DNA of 64,000 nt from Ophiura sarsii (lineage: Eukaryota; Echinodermata; Ophiuroidea; Amphilepidida; Ophiuridae), in NCBI GenBank assembly GCA_035610835.1, contig CM069447.1, positions 64,637,060-64,701,059 of the forward strand, read 5' to 3'. Of this stretch, positions 1 to 9,863 are shown in pieces. The notes under the pieces were generated by a model. It did not search any database and was not told the origin of the DNA. It saw only the letters and a program-made list of their open reading frames with translations. The position numbers and the translations under genes were made by a program. How positions within the stretch are numbered: the stretch's first letter is position 1; each line of letters starts with the position of its first letter.

Positions 1-130
1 GAGTCTGTTACATTGACATCAACCCATAGCCCAGGTGACGCTTTCCCTATTGGTGACACTATGGTTAGTTACACTGCGATCGATCATTCACGGAATATGG
101 CAACAGAAATGTTCACTGTAACAATTGAAG
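1..130 (+). CDS. HYR-domain exon, 3' part (window edge)
   Basis: This is the C-terminal half of a hyalin repeat (HYR) exon; its start lies before the window. Read in phase it gives LTSTHSPG followed by a VSYTAID-like strand and ends TVTIEG. The same motifs close every other HYR exon here, and it is closest to the exon at 2865. The exon ends ...attgaag before a gtactg donor at 131, leaving one base of a split codon (phase 1). HYR domains are immunoglobulin-like extracellular modules of about 80 residues associated with cell adhesion. The usual N-Y-T glycosylation sequon is S-Y-T here. Confidence 0.8.
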
Positions 131-651
131 GTACTGGTAGAAATTTAATGTTATAATAGTAGTTAGTAATATGATCGTTAGTTTTATTATGATAACGGTA
201 TTACATGGTAACCATACACATCTGTCTCAAAAACGCTTTCACTAGTAAAGGCACGGTGTCTTAAGGGGGAAGTAGGTGTTGAGAGGTATTATATTATGAT
301 TTATTTTGGCTTTAAATCAAAGCCCAGATAATTAGCTTTCTTTTGCTTCAAAAATGAACAAAATCGGATATTCCTCTGCAAAGTTATGATACAAGTCCGT
401 CGCGAAGTCGAAAATTTCGTATATTAACGCATGTATTTAAAATTCCTATGTATTCTATTGTTTCTCATTTCTGGTGAAAAATGTCATATTTTATTTAATT
501 ACTCCAATGATTAATGCATTTAGTGTTCTAAGATGCCTTAAATAAGTGAAAACTTCATTTTTAAATCAAATTTAGTTAATTTTATACCAAAAATGACGAT
601 TTATTACCTTTAATGAGTATTAAGTATTCGTATTTACTAATGATCCGACCT
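131..651 (+). other. Intron sequence without recognised content
   Basis: AT-rich intron after the first HYR exon. I see no exon, RNA gene or repeat family in it up to the palindromic element that starts at 652. Confidence 0.6.
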
Positions 652-1034
652 TTAAAGGCATATTATTTGATCTTTTCCAGAATGCGCACTCTATTCATGA
701 TTTTTTTTAGAAGGTAGATTTTCTTGCAGATTTACATTTATGATCATAAATCGAACATACATTCCAAGTTACAGAGCGATACGATTCCTAATTACTTCAA
801 AATCATGGTTTTAGAGTGAATTTAGAGTGAAAATCTAAACTGTCGTGTTATCATGACAGTTTATTTTCACTCTAAAACCATGATTTTGAAGTAATTAAGA
901 ATCGTGTCGCCCTGTAACTTGGAATGTATGTACGATTTATGATCAGAAATGTAAATCTGGAAGAAAATCTGCTTTCAATTTTGTTTTTCGATGTTGAGGG
1001 CGTTCCCTGGAAAGATCACATAATATACCTTTAA
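652..1034. mobile_element. Palindromic MITE, family A, copy 1
   Basis: The element is almost entirely a long inverted repeat. The left arm (tttaaaggcatattatttgatc, then cagatttacattt, ttccaagttacag, aaaatcatggtttt) recurs as reverse complement in the right arm, ending ...gatcacataatataccttttaa-like at 1034. A short unpaired centre lies near 835-860. Related copies are at 46659-47039 and 49096-49422, also in introns of this locus. Ends carry TTAA, which would suit a piggyBac-type target site; this is inference. There is no coding capacity, so it is non-autonomous. Confidence 0.8.
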
Positions 1035-1210
1035 CAAACGATAACAAATTTCGACTATTTTGCGACCATTCGCGCAGGATATCTGGAAAACTAAAGGGGC
1101 TAGGACCTTCAAATATAGCCAGAATACGGTTAATAAGATAAGCTTTAAAATGTACTAGAATGGAGACTCTAACCTTATGATAACATATTTTGTACATCTC
1201 CATAAAAAAA

Positions 1211-1450
<240 letters not shown>

Positions 1451-1600
1451 ACTTAATACACTTGCAGATGTTATTAATACTATTGTATGTGTACAATATA
1501 TTAAATACCTCTTTGTGATAAATCTCAATGCAATACATATAAAATGATAAATCGTGGTACATGTAGTAATAGAATATGCGTTGTGTACTTCTTAATTTAG

Positions 1601-1843
1601 ATCAAGAGAAACCAATCATCAGCAATGTTCCAGTCGATATCGTTCAAGACACCAACAGTGGTGTCGCGATTGCTACAGTGAAATGGATAGCGCCCTCAGC
1701 AAGTGATAATTCCGGTTCTGTTACATTGACAGCAACTCATAGCCCTGGCGTATCATTCGCTATAGGTGCAACTGCGGTTAATTACACAGCGATGGATCTG
1801 TATCGGAACGTCGCCACATCGAGATTTAGTGTCACAATCCAAG
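1601..1843 (+). CDS. HYR-domain exon
   Basis: Internal exon of 243 bases (81 codons), with acceptor cttaatttag before 1601 and donor gtatgtg after 1843. Both borders are phase 1, so it is a symmetric, duplicable module. It starts DQEKPIISNVP, has the core APSASDNSGSV and THSPG, an N-Y-T sequon in VNYTAMD, and ends FSVTIQ plus one base. It contains no cysteine, unlike the exons at 40922-43073. Substitutions such as LYRN for LYGN set it apart from its sisters. Expected role: an extracellular adhesion module. Confidence 0.92.
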
Positions 1844-2062
1844 GTATGTGTTCAACGTGATTTTCTTATTCTTCCTTAACCTCAGTGTATACGAGTGGGA
1901 TGGTATTAGATGATTGGTTTATAGTAGAAGTCAGGAGACTCTACAGATAGTAAACATTTGTCAAAGGATATATTAATTACCACTTTGTGATACATCTCAC
2001 TGCGATAAACATAAAAATGACAAATCGTGTAGTAATACAATTTGCCTTTGCCTTTAATTTAG

Positions 2063-2305
2063 ATCAAGAGAAGCCAGTCATCAACGATGTTCCAGCCGAT
2101 ATCGTTCAAGACACCGACAGTGGTGTCGCAAGTGCTACAGTGAATTGGATAGCGCCCTCAGCAAGTGATAATTCCGGTGCTGTTACATTGACTGCAACTC
2201 ATAGCCCTGGCGTATCATTCGCTCTAGGTGTAACGGCGGTAACTTATACTGCGATGGATCTGTATGGGAACGTCGCCACAGCGATATTTAGTGTCATAAT
2301 CCAAG
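2063..2305 (+). CDS. HYR-domain exon
   Basis: Internal exon of 243 bases, phase 1 at both ends, acceptor cctttaatttag and donor gtatatg. It starts DQEKPVINDVPADIVQDT, with the core WIAPSASDNSGAV and VTYTAMDLYGNVAT. The usual N-Y-T glycosylation site is T-Y-T. No cysteines. The preceding 200 bases closely match the introns before the exons at 43794, 44250 and 44703 (acatctcactgc, ataaaaatgac), so exon and intron were copied together. Confidence 0.92.
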
Positions 2306-2864
2306 GTATATGTTTAACGAGATTTTTTTATTCTTCCTTAACCTAAGTGTATGGGAGTGGGATGGTATTAGATGATTGTGTTATAGTCGATGACAGGAGA
2401 CTGTACTGAGAGTAAACATTTGTCTGAGGATATTAGACGTCCATGTCATAGTTTATTTTATTGTTTTCGCAGCTAACCGACTGAATTGGCACAATAATAT
2501 TACAATTACACGATTTCCAAAACTCTGAAAGATTTACTAAAATAGAAATTGCAAATCTCACTATTAGTATAATCGGTAAGATATCGCAATCATCCTCTCA
2601 CATTCTACAACGATCTCAGGTATCTTATGAAACGCATGGGTTTTTTTCTGTATAAGATTACTTCCATACGGTGGTTTTCTTTTTATGTTTGTCTCAATAT
2701 TGTGTGTGAGGATTTTACTTATTTTTCAAGTATATCATATCATATCATATCATTAACAAAAATCGAAAAAAAATAAAAATATATTTTCCAAATAAGCAAA
2801 GAAAACCGAGGGTATTTAAAATCAATGTGTTAACATTGTTTGTTTCGGGTGGTTTCTTTTGTAG
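2306..2864 (+). other. Intron with a fossil HYR exon tail
   Basis: Between two HYR exons. At about 2553-2660 there is sequence matching the 3' end and following intron of the exon at 42828 (ctcactattagtataatcggt, then ...acgatctca...atgaaacgcatggg). The 5' part of that exon is absent, so this is a decayed exon copy. A (ATATC)n microsatellite lies at about 2730-2753. Nothing else was recognised. Confidence 0.65.
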
Positions 2865-3107
2865 ATTATGAAAGACCTGTTATCAGTAATATTCCAGCCA
2901 ACGTCGTTCTGAATACCAATAGTGGAGTTGCAACAGCCACAGTGAGTTGGACAGCGCCCTCAGCGAGTGACAATTCTGGTTCTCTGACATTAACATCAAC
3001 TCATAGCCCAGGCGAATCATTCCCTATAGGTGGTACTTTGGTTAATTACACTGCAATCGATCTCTCGGGGAACGTAGCTACTGAACATTTCGTTATAACA
3101 GTCCAAG
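2865..3107 (+). CDS. HYR-domain exon
   Basis: Internal exon of 243 bases, phase 1 at both ends, acceptor tttcttttgtag and donor gtaatgg. It begins DYERPVISNIPANVVLNT, has WTAPSASDNSGSLTLTSTHS, the NYT sequon in VNYTAID and ends HFVITVQ. It belongs to a second cysteine-free subtype (ERPVIS...NVVLNT). The window-edge exon and the broken copy at 43584 are of the same subtype. Confidence 0.92.
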
Positions 3108-4560
3108 GTAATGGTTCCCTTCTCTTCTTTTTGTTCCATTCTATGCATGCTATGTATGTTTGTTCGTCGGTGAATCTTTTCTTCCATTTTGTTGTTGTTG
3201 TTGTTATTGTCGTTGTTTTTTGTTGGGAAGGGGGGGGGGTGGTGTTCAAATGTTTTTCTATTTGCTTTTTTACGGTTTTTTGTACGTTTTTCAGTTCCAA
3301 TATCACTCGTTCACTACACATGCAAGTATTTGCAATATATTACATACCACTTTGAATTACCTTTAACTGCGATAAATATAGAAATATAGAAAGAACAAAT
3401 CGTGTAGTAATACAATTCTGTGGCCCCATGCAGACACTACACTGAGAAAAATCAAGTTAACGTTTTTACTTCTTTATTTCAATATCTTTGTTATATTAAC
3501 TTGGTTTATTGATTCACATACTTCCTTTTAGTTTCAATTGAATGACCGAAACAAAACTTGGACCTTATATTGGCCATAAAAAGGTAAACAATTAGAAGAT
3601 ATAAACATTATTATTTAGTAATTTGGCTAATCTCCGTGCATGAACCCCATAACAAACATTTATCTGGTTCCTGCATGGCAATTATCCGTGCATAAATCCC
3701 ATAACAATCATTTATCAGGTTCATGCATGGCAATTCTTCATGCATGAGCCCAATAACCAACATTCATGCACAAAGATGCATGCATGAACAATTATATTCA
3801 AGCTAATGCTTCCCTAAAAAGGAGAGCAATAGTGGTTCATTTGGTATCGTACTACTAGGGAAACTATAAACCACTAAAGATAATACAACATCGTAGACCT
3901 ACTTGCACATTATTAATTAAGTCAATGTTGACCAAATTGAGTTATCGTCGGATTTGGGTTCGCAACAAAAAGGAGCAATGTTGCACGGATATTCTTTTTT
4001 ATACACATTTGATTTTTAATGTTCCTTGTGTTTGTTTTGTTTCTTTGTTTAATGGGGTGGGTGTCTTTTTTTAATAATTTGAATCTGCAGGCACAACAGC
4101 ACTTAAGTCCAACCATAACAACAAGGAAGTGCATAACAACAGATAACACAGTGGTATTTGGTGTTAAATTTGTCTGCAATAATGTTAATACTGTTTCATT
4201 AAAAAGTAACGAAATATAAATATCAACAATGTTTTATTATCAAATAAATACAATCATGAAAACTTTGCTTTGCTCCAATTTGAGCGCACAACAGTTTTGA
4301 AGTCCAACATCAATGTAAATAAGTACTTTTTTGATGTTGTTCATAACAATAAATGTAACTGTTAGATAGTTTAGAGTCCATAATTAGGAATTTCTGGCAA
4401 GAAAACTGGCATGAAAACTGTGTATTGCTCAAATTTTGAGCGCAAAAAGTAGTCCAGAGGAGTAGTCCAGAGGAAATGATGGTACCAGGTGGAAGGTTAG
4501 CACAGACTCCTTTTAATGATTTATTTAAGCCCATATATGTATAATGTAATACTTTTCAGA
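3108..4560 (+). other. Intron with short tandem repeats
   Basis: Start of the 6.8-kb intron to the EGF exon. 3108-3420 is intron sequence also found near 45240-45440. Three degenerate ~50-base units lie at about 3622-3770 (each with cgtgcat, ccataacaa, cattta and tgcatgg). From 3790 to 4560 I see only AT-rich sequence and a short repeated phrase (gagcgca...gtcc) near 4270 and 4430. Confidence 0.55.
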
Positions 4561-4569
4561 GGGTCTGCA

Positions 4570-4980
4570 ACATTTCACCCAGTGGCAATTTTTAAAATCG
4601 AAAATGGCCGCCATTACCTTAAAAAATCGTTAATATAGTCATAACTCTGACATTATTTCTTATTTAGATATAATTTCGGGACCTATACTTTGATTTTCAA
4701 GTCTGAGGAATCTACTAGAGTGGTTATTGATGTGACTTGATCACTCCATTACCATATAAATCCAATATGGCCACTTTACAATTAATATGGCCGCCGAAAT
4801 TGGGAATTTGGGTACACAGTTCTAAGATTTTTTGTTAACAACATATTTATGGGGGTGACATCCAGGTGGTACATTATGAGGAATCTACTGAAGTGTTTAC
4901 TGACGTGACTTGATACACTGCATCACCAATAAAATCAAATATGGCCGCCTAAAAATCCAATATGACCTCCAAATCATTAA
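4570..4980 (+). repeat. Degenerate tandem repeat, ~171-base period
   Basis: Two units share gaggaatctact, gtgacttgat and aatatggcc (starts near 4706 and 4877), with extra atggccgcc phrases around them. It is non-coding, probably the remnant of a longer interspersed repeat. Confidence 0.6.
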
Positions 4981-5099
4981 ATGGGCCATGAACCGTGAAG
5001 TATTTGTGACAGAGGTAAAACAATATTTTCTAGGCTGTATATACCAACATTAGTGAAAGCATAAGAATCTACTACAGGACTAGCGATGGGGTTTAATTT

Positions 5100-5279
5100 A
5101 GGGATTAAATCATGTTTAAGCTTATGTGCATTACCAATCGACAACGGTGTTCGCGCGTCTGCGTGGTTTATTTCACTAGGGTAACGCCCGAGTGAAATAA
5201 ACACGCAGCACGCGCAGAACGCGCAGAACGTAAGTTGGCGATTGGTGATGCACATAGGCTGAAACATGATTAAATCCCT
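5100..5279. mobile_element. Small palindromic MITE
   Basis: A near-perfect hairpin of about 180 bases. The left arm agggattaaatcatgttt... is mirrored by the right arm ...aaacatgattaaatccct, with arms of about 75-80 bases. The arms are CpG-rich (cgcgcgtctgcg / cacgcgcagaacgcg), unlike the surrounding AT-rich intron. It has no coding capacity. Confidence 0.75.
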
Positions 5280-5644
5280 TTTAACAACACCAGGAATTTG
5301 AAGGCCATTTTATAAATAGACAATGCAAATAAGAACATAGTTTGCTTGTACTTTATTATTAAAAATTTCATTCAATTTTCAAAAAACCCCAATAAAGTCG
5401 AAGTAGACAGTTGGCACGACCATTCCAAAAACAAAACCCACTGCAGTTGCGCCATCGCGTAGCGCGTAAACACACTGTCCGCGTGGTGCGGTTTGATCTG
5501 CGTGCTGGTTGTCCCTAGCAGCGTTGTTTGCTAAGTAGTTGGGGGATATGGGGGAGTAGTTGAACATTATATTACCATCAGATACCACATTTTTCATCAC
5601 TTTGAAGAACGTAGTGAGCGAGTCGGCTTTCATTGCGGTATGAG
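5280..5644. other. Unrecognised sequence, open on the - strand
   Basis: An 84-codon open frame occupies 5379-5633 (-), but I recognise no family in it and see no splice or promoter support. Its CpG content is higher than in the surrounding intron. It could be part of the neighbouring mobile-element debris. Confidence 0.25.
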
Positions 5645-5760
5645 ATCTGTGATATAATCGGGCGACATTCCGTAGATGCTTTTGAAAGTTAGAAGTGCGA
5701 TTTTGTATGCGATGCGGTGACGAATTGGTAGTCAGTGCAGATCGTGATCAAGTACTGGAA
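5645..5760 (-). pseudogene. LINE C-terminal fragment
   Basis: On the - strand this translates to a segment with LPIRHRIAYKIALLTFKSIYG followed by PDYITDLI. That is the post-reverse-transcriptase region typical of CR1/Jockey-like non-LTR retrotransposon proteins. It is short, with no flanking RT domain and a stop right after, so it is a fossil. Confidence 0.7.
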
Positions 5761-5826
5761 TAAAATGTTAATCTTTTATTTTAATTTTTTTTCTTGGTGC
5801 TATTGTTAGGCGCTCAAAAATGCCTT

Positions 5827-5850
5827 TTATTATTATTATTATTATTATTA
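5827..5850 (+). repeat. (TTA)n microsatellite
   Basis: A short tattattatta run at the 3' border of the integrase fossil. Confidence 0.85.
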
Positions 5851-5861
5851 GATTATTAGAT

Positions 5862-6291
5862 TCCGTAGCCCTGTCTGCCTGTACATTATAGGAGTAAGGC
5901 CATCTTTGAGTATACGCGTAAAGGCTTTCACCAATGACGCCCCGGTTTTGTCTTTTACAGGCACCGACCATGCGTACTTTGATAACACGTCTATACAGGT
6001 TAAGATAAATCTATTACCGCCGACTCAAGGCGGCAAGGTCGGCAAGATCTATCTGCCATAGTTAATCTATGGCACTCACGTAAACCCTATTTCGTTTAAA
6101 TTTACATTGAGCTTACCTATGTAACATGTATGTATCTTGTCTCGCGAACCACCTTCGCACCGTCGCTATTAGGTGACATCATCACGCCCCGCGAGTTTGG
6201 CGGCCTTATACAGACTCTGCACACTACCGTAAGCGGCCGGATGAGACGGGTCGTAATACACGGTACTTAGAAAATCAGCGAGGTTCGTCAT
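5862..6291 (-). pseudogene. Polinton/adintovirus-type integrase, decayed
   Basis: Three frames on the - strand carry consecutive pieces of a retroviral-like (rve, DDE) integrase of the kind found in Polinton/Maverick elements and adintoviruses. An ATG at 6291 opens 40 codons with YYDPSHPAAYGS and LYKAAKLAG, ended by a stop at 6169-6171. Next come KFKRNRVYVSAID and LWQIDLADLAALSR, interrupted by stops. Then IDVLSKYAWSVPVKDKTG, leading into LVKAFTRILKDG. The first catalytic Asp sits in the WQ(I)DLAD motif and the second region in IDVLSKYAW. The third catalytic acidic region is lost at the microsatellite near 5850. Several frameshifts and stops make it non-functional. Confidence 0.8.
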
Positions 6292-7560
6292 AATGACGGT
6301 AATCTAGTAAACTAACTATATACTATTACTTTCACTCCTTTATGGTCAGAAGTCACAAACTGGTCCAAAAAAAGTTTCACTTCTAATAATGTTGAGAAAT
6401 GCACCAATTCTGATTAAACGGGACAAAACTTAAGTTTTACATACTTAATGACCCACAAACTATATATTGTTGGAAAGCTTAAGATTCAAGGTTTTTTTAT
6501 TTTTGCAAAAAAGAATCAAATTATACAGGGTGTGTACAATTTTTACAGGGTGGAACATAACAAATTTGATCGTTTTTGCTCCTCACAAAATAGTTTGATA
6601 GTTTGTACAATTAGGGTTTAGCTGAAAATAGTCACCAAAATCAGAACAACCGCAGAAGGTGCTACCAAATTTGCTAAGAATCATTTGCCCAAAATGTACA
6701 CAGGAAAAGTACAGGGTGTCTAAAATTATGATGAAATAATGCATAAAATGAATGTTTGTATATAATATTCTATGAAATTTAGTTAGCATGGACCATTTAA
6801 TTTAAAAGAAAATGATTATCAAAATGAACTACATGAATATCGTTAAAGTTCCTTTTATTTTGAATACAGGGTGGTCCAAAATAGGTCTAAATAGCAAATT
6901 TTTCAGAAATCTATGAACAATTCTGTGAAGAAACACTTCTGGCTTTTTTAGTTAAATGTTTTACTACCCAGGGTAGAAAAGGACTGAAGAGTCACACAAA
7001 TGAAATAGAGAGACTGCGATTTGGCCATTGTTTAATCAATAAAATGAATAAAACTGTGTATTTTTTACATTAAAACACTCCCTGAATTGAACATCATATT
7101 CTAGTAGAGAATGTCTAGATAACAATTCAACATTAGAATTAATAGTAGCAGGCACATGTTATTAACACATATGAGAAGTTTGAAAACTTTCCTATGTATA
7201 CTTTTAAAATGGCATCAATTTCAAAAATTCTGGTTTTCCGCTATTTTGTGTACAAACCTATGGGCTCCTCATCCACCGGCTCCTCATCCACCGCTCCCAC
7301 CCTTGACTCACTCGACGTTTAGATTGATAACTTCACTGTTGCTAAACATGTGGCTTTTTATTCTTTTTTTATTCGGTAGCTGGATAAATTGTCTTTAATA
7401 TGATACCAAAAATGTTATGTTTTTTTGACAACTTCTATTTAAAATAGAGACACGTATCACGATTTTAAGGATTTTTTGAAACGATCCCACCTTATTTGAT
7501 ATACCTATTAGTGACCTGTGACCTTATACAAAACAAATAACAATGCGAGATAATTGTTGG
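6292..7560. other. Intron with scattered 'acagggtg' motifs
   Basis: No gene recognised. The phrase acagggtg recurs near 6526, 6545, 6712 and 6868 with similar following bases (gtgtacaat, gtctaaaa, gtggtccaaaa). This resembles transposon ends, but I could not pair them into terminal repeats. A short proline-rich open frame near 7250-7310 is a local ccacc/ctcc repeat. Confidence 0.4.
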
Positions 7561-7567
7561 TAACAAT

Positions 7568-7593
7568 TATATATATATATATATATATATATC
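7568..7593 (+). repeat. (AT)n microsatellite
   Basis: About 13 AT units directly 3' (on the - strand) of the Bcl-2-like ORF. Confidence 0.9.
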
Positions 7594-7608
7594 TATGCTG
7601 TCACACAA

Positions 7609-8127
7609 TCATTTTGACCAACATTTAACAACCACGGCCACACACAACGCCCCAACCAAAATCACGGCGGGTACACGGAATAATTGTTTGTAACGGTCGT
7701 CGTCATATAGTTCGATCGCTTCCCGCCAGTCCTCTGGACAGAGCCTCGGCACCATAGATCTACTGCAGCTTTCTTTCAGAGTCGCTCGGTGATCTCTGTT
7801 TTCGAGCTTTCTGTAAACATCAACGGCAAATGTCAGAAATACGCACGTACGCACCACTCTATCTTTGCTACTGTCCGCGTGCAGAAATAGTGATTGAACC
7901 ATTTCATCAATACCTTCGGCGCTATACCACAGAGTGTTCAGATCGAGACCATCTATCAATGTCCTGTAGTCATCTCGCCGCCGAATTTGATCACCGACGC
8001 GTCTAACAAAATCTATCGCTTTGACGATGTCAGGGTCTTTAATGTTAGAGCGACGAACGTGGTCTTTAAAAATGTGCGTTATTATTACCCGTCTATAGTC
8101 TTGGCTATAATTTGAGACATGATCCAT
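7609..8127 (-). CDS. Bcl-2-family-like protein, intact intronless ORF in a virus-like element
   Basis: A 172-codon uninterrupted frame. Around residues 40-60 it carries FVRRVGDQIRRR, matching the BH3 core pattern (hydrophobic-R-R-hydrophobic-G-D). Around residues 85-115 SKDRVVRTCVFLTFAVDVY resembles BH1 with its following helix. At about 130-145 PEDWREAIELY sits where a BH2 segment would be, but lacks the typical GG-W. The C-terminus (about 150-172) is a hydrophobic stretch, VPAVILVGALCVAVVV, ending in Lys/Cys, as in tail-anchored Bcl-2 proteins. Such proteins act on mitochondrial or ER membranes by binding BH3 ligands. The frame has no introns, overlaps the upstream broken gene by 43 bases and lies 1.3 kb from an integrase fossil, so I infer a viral/Polinton cargo gene rather than a host exon. 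Pro- or anti-apoptotic activity cannot be judged. Confidence 0.65.
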   Translation of the reverse strand: MDHVSNYSQDYRRVIITHIFKDHVRRSNIKDPDIVKAIDFVRRVGDQIRRRDDYRTLIDGLDLNTLWYSAEGIDEMVQSLFLHADSSKDRVVRTCVFLTFAVDVYRKLENRDHRATLKESCSRSMVPRLCPEDWREAIELYDDDRYKQLFRVPAVILVGALCVAVVVKCWSK

Positions 8128-8604
8128 TTCTTAAAGGAGCGATCCAAAACAGCAACCTCTGCTCTGACAATCTCGACCGCTACGGTTAAGCTAGGTCCCA
8201 CGTCCAGGCACTCGTCTAACTTGGTAAAGTTTTCGTCTATCCAAGTTTTGGTACACTGACTATATTAGATGACAGCCAATAAATCAAGAATAGGGCTGCC
8301 TCCTCCCGATCCAAGGCTAAGGCGGCCGCAGGCGAATTGAAACAGTTTGGCGGCGTGGTAAGCATCCACGTTTTTAATAGCTTCCAGATATATACACAAG
8401 ATATAACCGTCTTCGGCGAGGTTGGGTTATAAACAGACGTGCTGGGTTTGTTAGTCTCGCAACCGTAACACCGTTCGTGAAGCAACCGTTTAAATTCTTC
8501 CTGCAACAATTGAATATGGCTAGTTTGGTAAGAGCCGTGTGTTCGTTTTCGGCTACTTCCAGGTCTAATTCATCAACTATCAGGTCTTCGATCGGCGTCG
8601 TCAT
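8085..8604 (-). pseudogene. Unknown gene of the virus-like element, frameshifted
   Basis: Three overlapping - strand frames read as one decayed protein: 8604 to about 8510 (MTTPIEDLIVDELDLEV...), 8509 to about 8270 (EEFKRLLHERCYGCETNKPS... then ALDREEAALFLIYWLSSN), and about 8270 to a stop at 8085-8087 (KTWIDENFTKLDECLDVG...). Two frameshifts separate them. A CYGC motif at the start of the middle part could be a metal-binding knuckle; I do not recognise the family. The 3' end overlaps the start of the Bcl-2-like ORF by 43 bases, a compact arrangement typical of viral genomes and not of host exons. Confidence 0.45.
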
Positions 8605-8720
8605 TCTGAGGTATTAGGTTTAACTCGTTGCGGTATACTTATTAAAATGGTAAGGGGGCCGTCTCTACATTTATTCAGCGAGACTTATATATTAATAGCT
8701 TCGTTTAATGATGTTACCCG

Positions 8721-8728
8721 TCTATAAA
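8721..8728 (+). promoter_or_regulatory. TATA-box-like sequence
   Basis: The sequence tctataaatag lies about 70 bases before the ATG at 8798 and points away from the - strand genes. It could be the promoter of a divergent gene of the virus-like element. Motif only. Confidence 0.3.
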
Positions 8729-8797
8729 TAGTCATACGCAACCCCTTATCTGTTAATCCGGAATCTTGATGTCAGGACTTTATCGTTTGAACTTAGG

Positions 8798-8900
8798 ATG
8801 GATGTGGGGAAAGCATACTCCGACTTTATCGGAAAACATACAGGGGGACCTTTTCTCGATGACGTCGGAATGGGTCTACGACAAGTCCTGACAGTCAAGA
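8798..8900 (+). pseudogene. Truncated ORF of the virus-like element
   Basis: The frame starts MDVGKAYSDFIGKHTGGPF and runs to about 8900, where LINE-derived sequence begins in the same frame, so the original 3' part is lost. Family unknown. Its base composition matches the neighbouring virus-like genes rather than the intron. An inverted pair lies around it (cttgatgtcaggact at about 8764 and agtcctgacagtcaag at about 8884). Confidence 0.3.
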
Positions 8901-8904
8901 TTCA

Positions 8905-9797
8905 TATATCCCTTAGCCCATGGTCGAGCACGGATATGATCGACAAATTATTTATCTATCAAAAGAAGGCTTTACGTATCTGCGCTGGTACATCATATGA
9001 CTCGCATTCAATGCCTCTTTTTCACAACTTCAATACCCTAAATATCTTCGATATCAACAAACTTCAAACTGCTTTATTTATGTTCCGTGTCAATAATAAC
9101 GCGCTCCCAAATTCCTTTGGGGTTTCTTCTCTAAACATAAACATCTTCACAATTATAACACCAGAAACGATAATAACTTTATTATTGATAATATTAAATC
9201 TAAAATATTTCGCCATTCAATAATCTATAATGGACCTAGAATCTGGAACTCACTTGACTCTACTCTATCTAGCTGTACACAAATAAACCGCTTCAAAAAT
9301 AGTTATAAAAAGAAATTGATCTCTGAGAATTTCTGAGTTTGTTGTTTCATATTAGTTTATATCTTGTTATGTCGTTACCTACATTTCCGGCTTACTGTCA
9401 TTGTATTCTTTTCATTTCATTAAACCATATCCCTACTTATCAAAACAACCTCCTATAGTAGTAGTATATACATGTATACGTTGTTTGTTTAATTCTAGAT
9501 ATTTACAGCGGTGGGGCCAAACTTAAAGCCTTCCAGGCTGAATGGCTTCTCCGCACAACATCACCATTCTGGACCATTCTCATCGCCTGAATTTTTACAT
9601 ACATATTAGCTTATCCATTGTATCATTGTTTTCACTATATATTGTCTAGATTTAATTCTTTCATGATACCATACCATTCCAGAATAAAAATTGTTTTCTT
9701 GATGTTATATTTTCTTATATTGTTATATATACGTTGTTGGATTGTGTAAATAAATCTTATGAATGAATGAATGAATAAAAAAAAAAGAATGAATGAA
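8905..9797 (+). mobile_element. LINE 3' end, 5'-truncated
   Basis: 8938-9120 translates to KLFIYQKKALRICAGTSYD and continues LQTALFMFRVNN. After a frameshift near 9140 comes HNYNTR...GPRIWNSLDSTL and FKNSYKKKLISEN, ending in a stop near 9336. The YNTR/GP-WNSL signature marks the C-terminal region of CR1/Jockey-like LINE proteins. About 400 bases of 3' UTR follow and end in a (GAATGAAT)n-type tail at about 9757-9797. It is a dead 5'-truncated insertion that cuts off the virus-like ORF before it. Confidence 0.8.
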
Positions 9798-9863
9798 ATT
9801 GGGGAGTATGTCCAATAAAATAATGACGACGGCGTGTTGTATTCTTTCAATTTTTATTCACAG

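Noticed and set aside
3628..3770. Three spaced similar units suggestive of a CRISPR-like array
   Set aside because: The genome is eukaryotic, the units are degenerate and adjacent, and there are no unique spacers; simple tandem repeat.
5379..5633. 84-codon - strand frame beside the virus-like element
   Set aside because: It could be element debris, but I see no motif linking it to a known viral or LINE protein.
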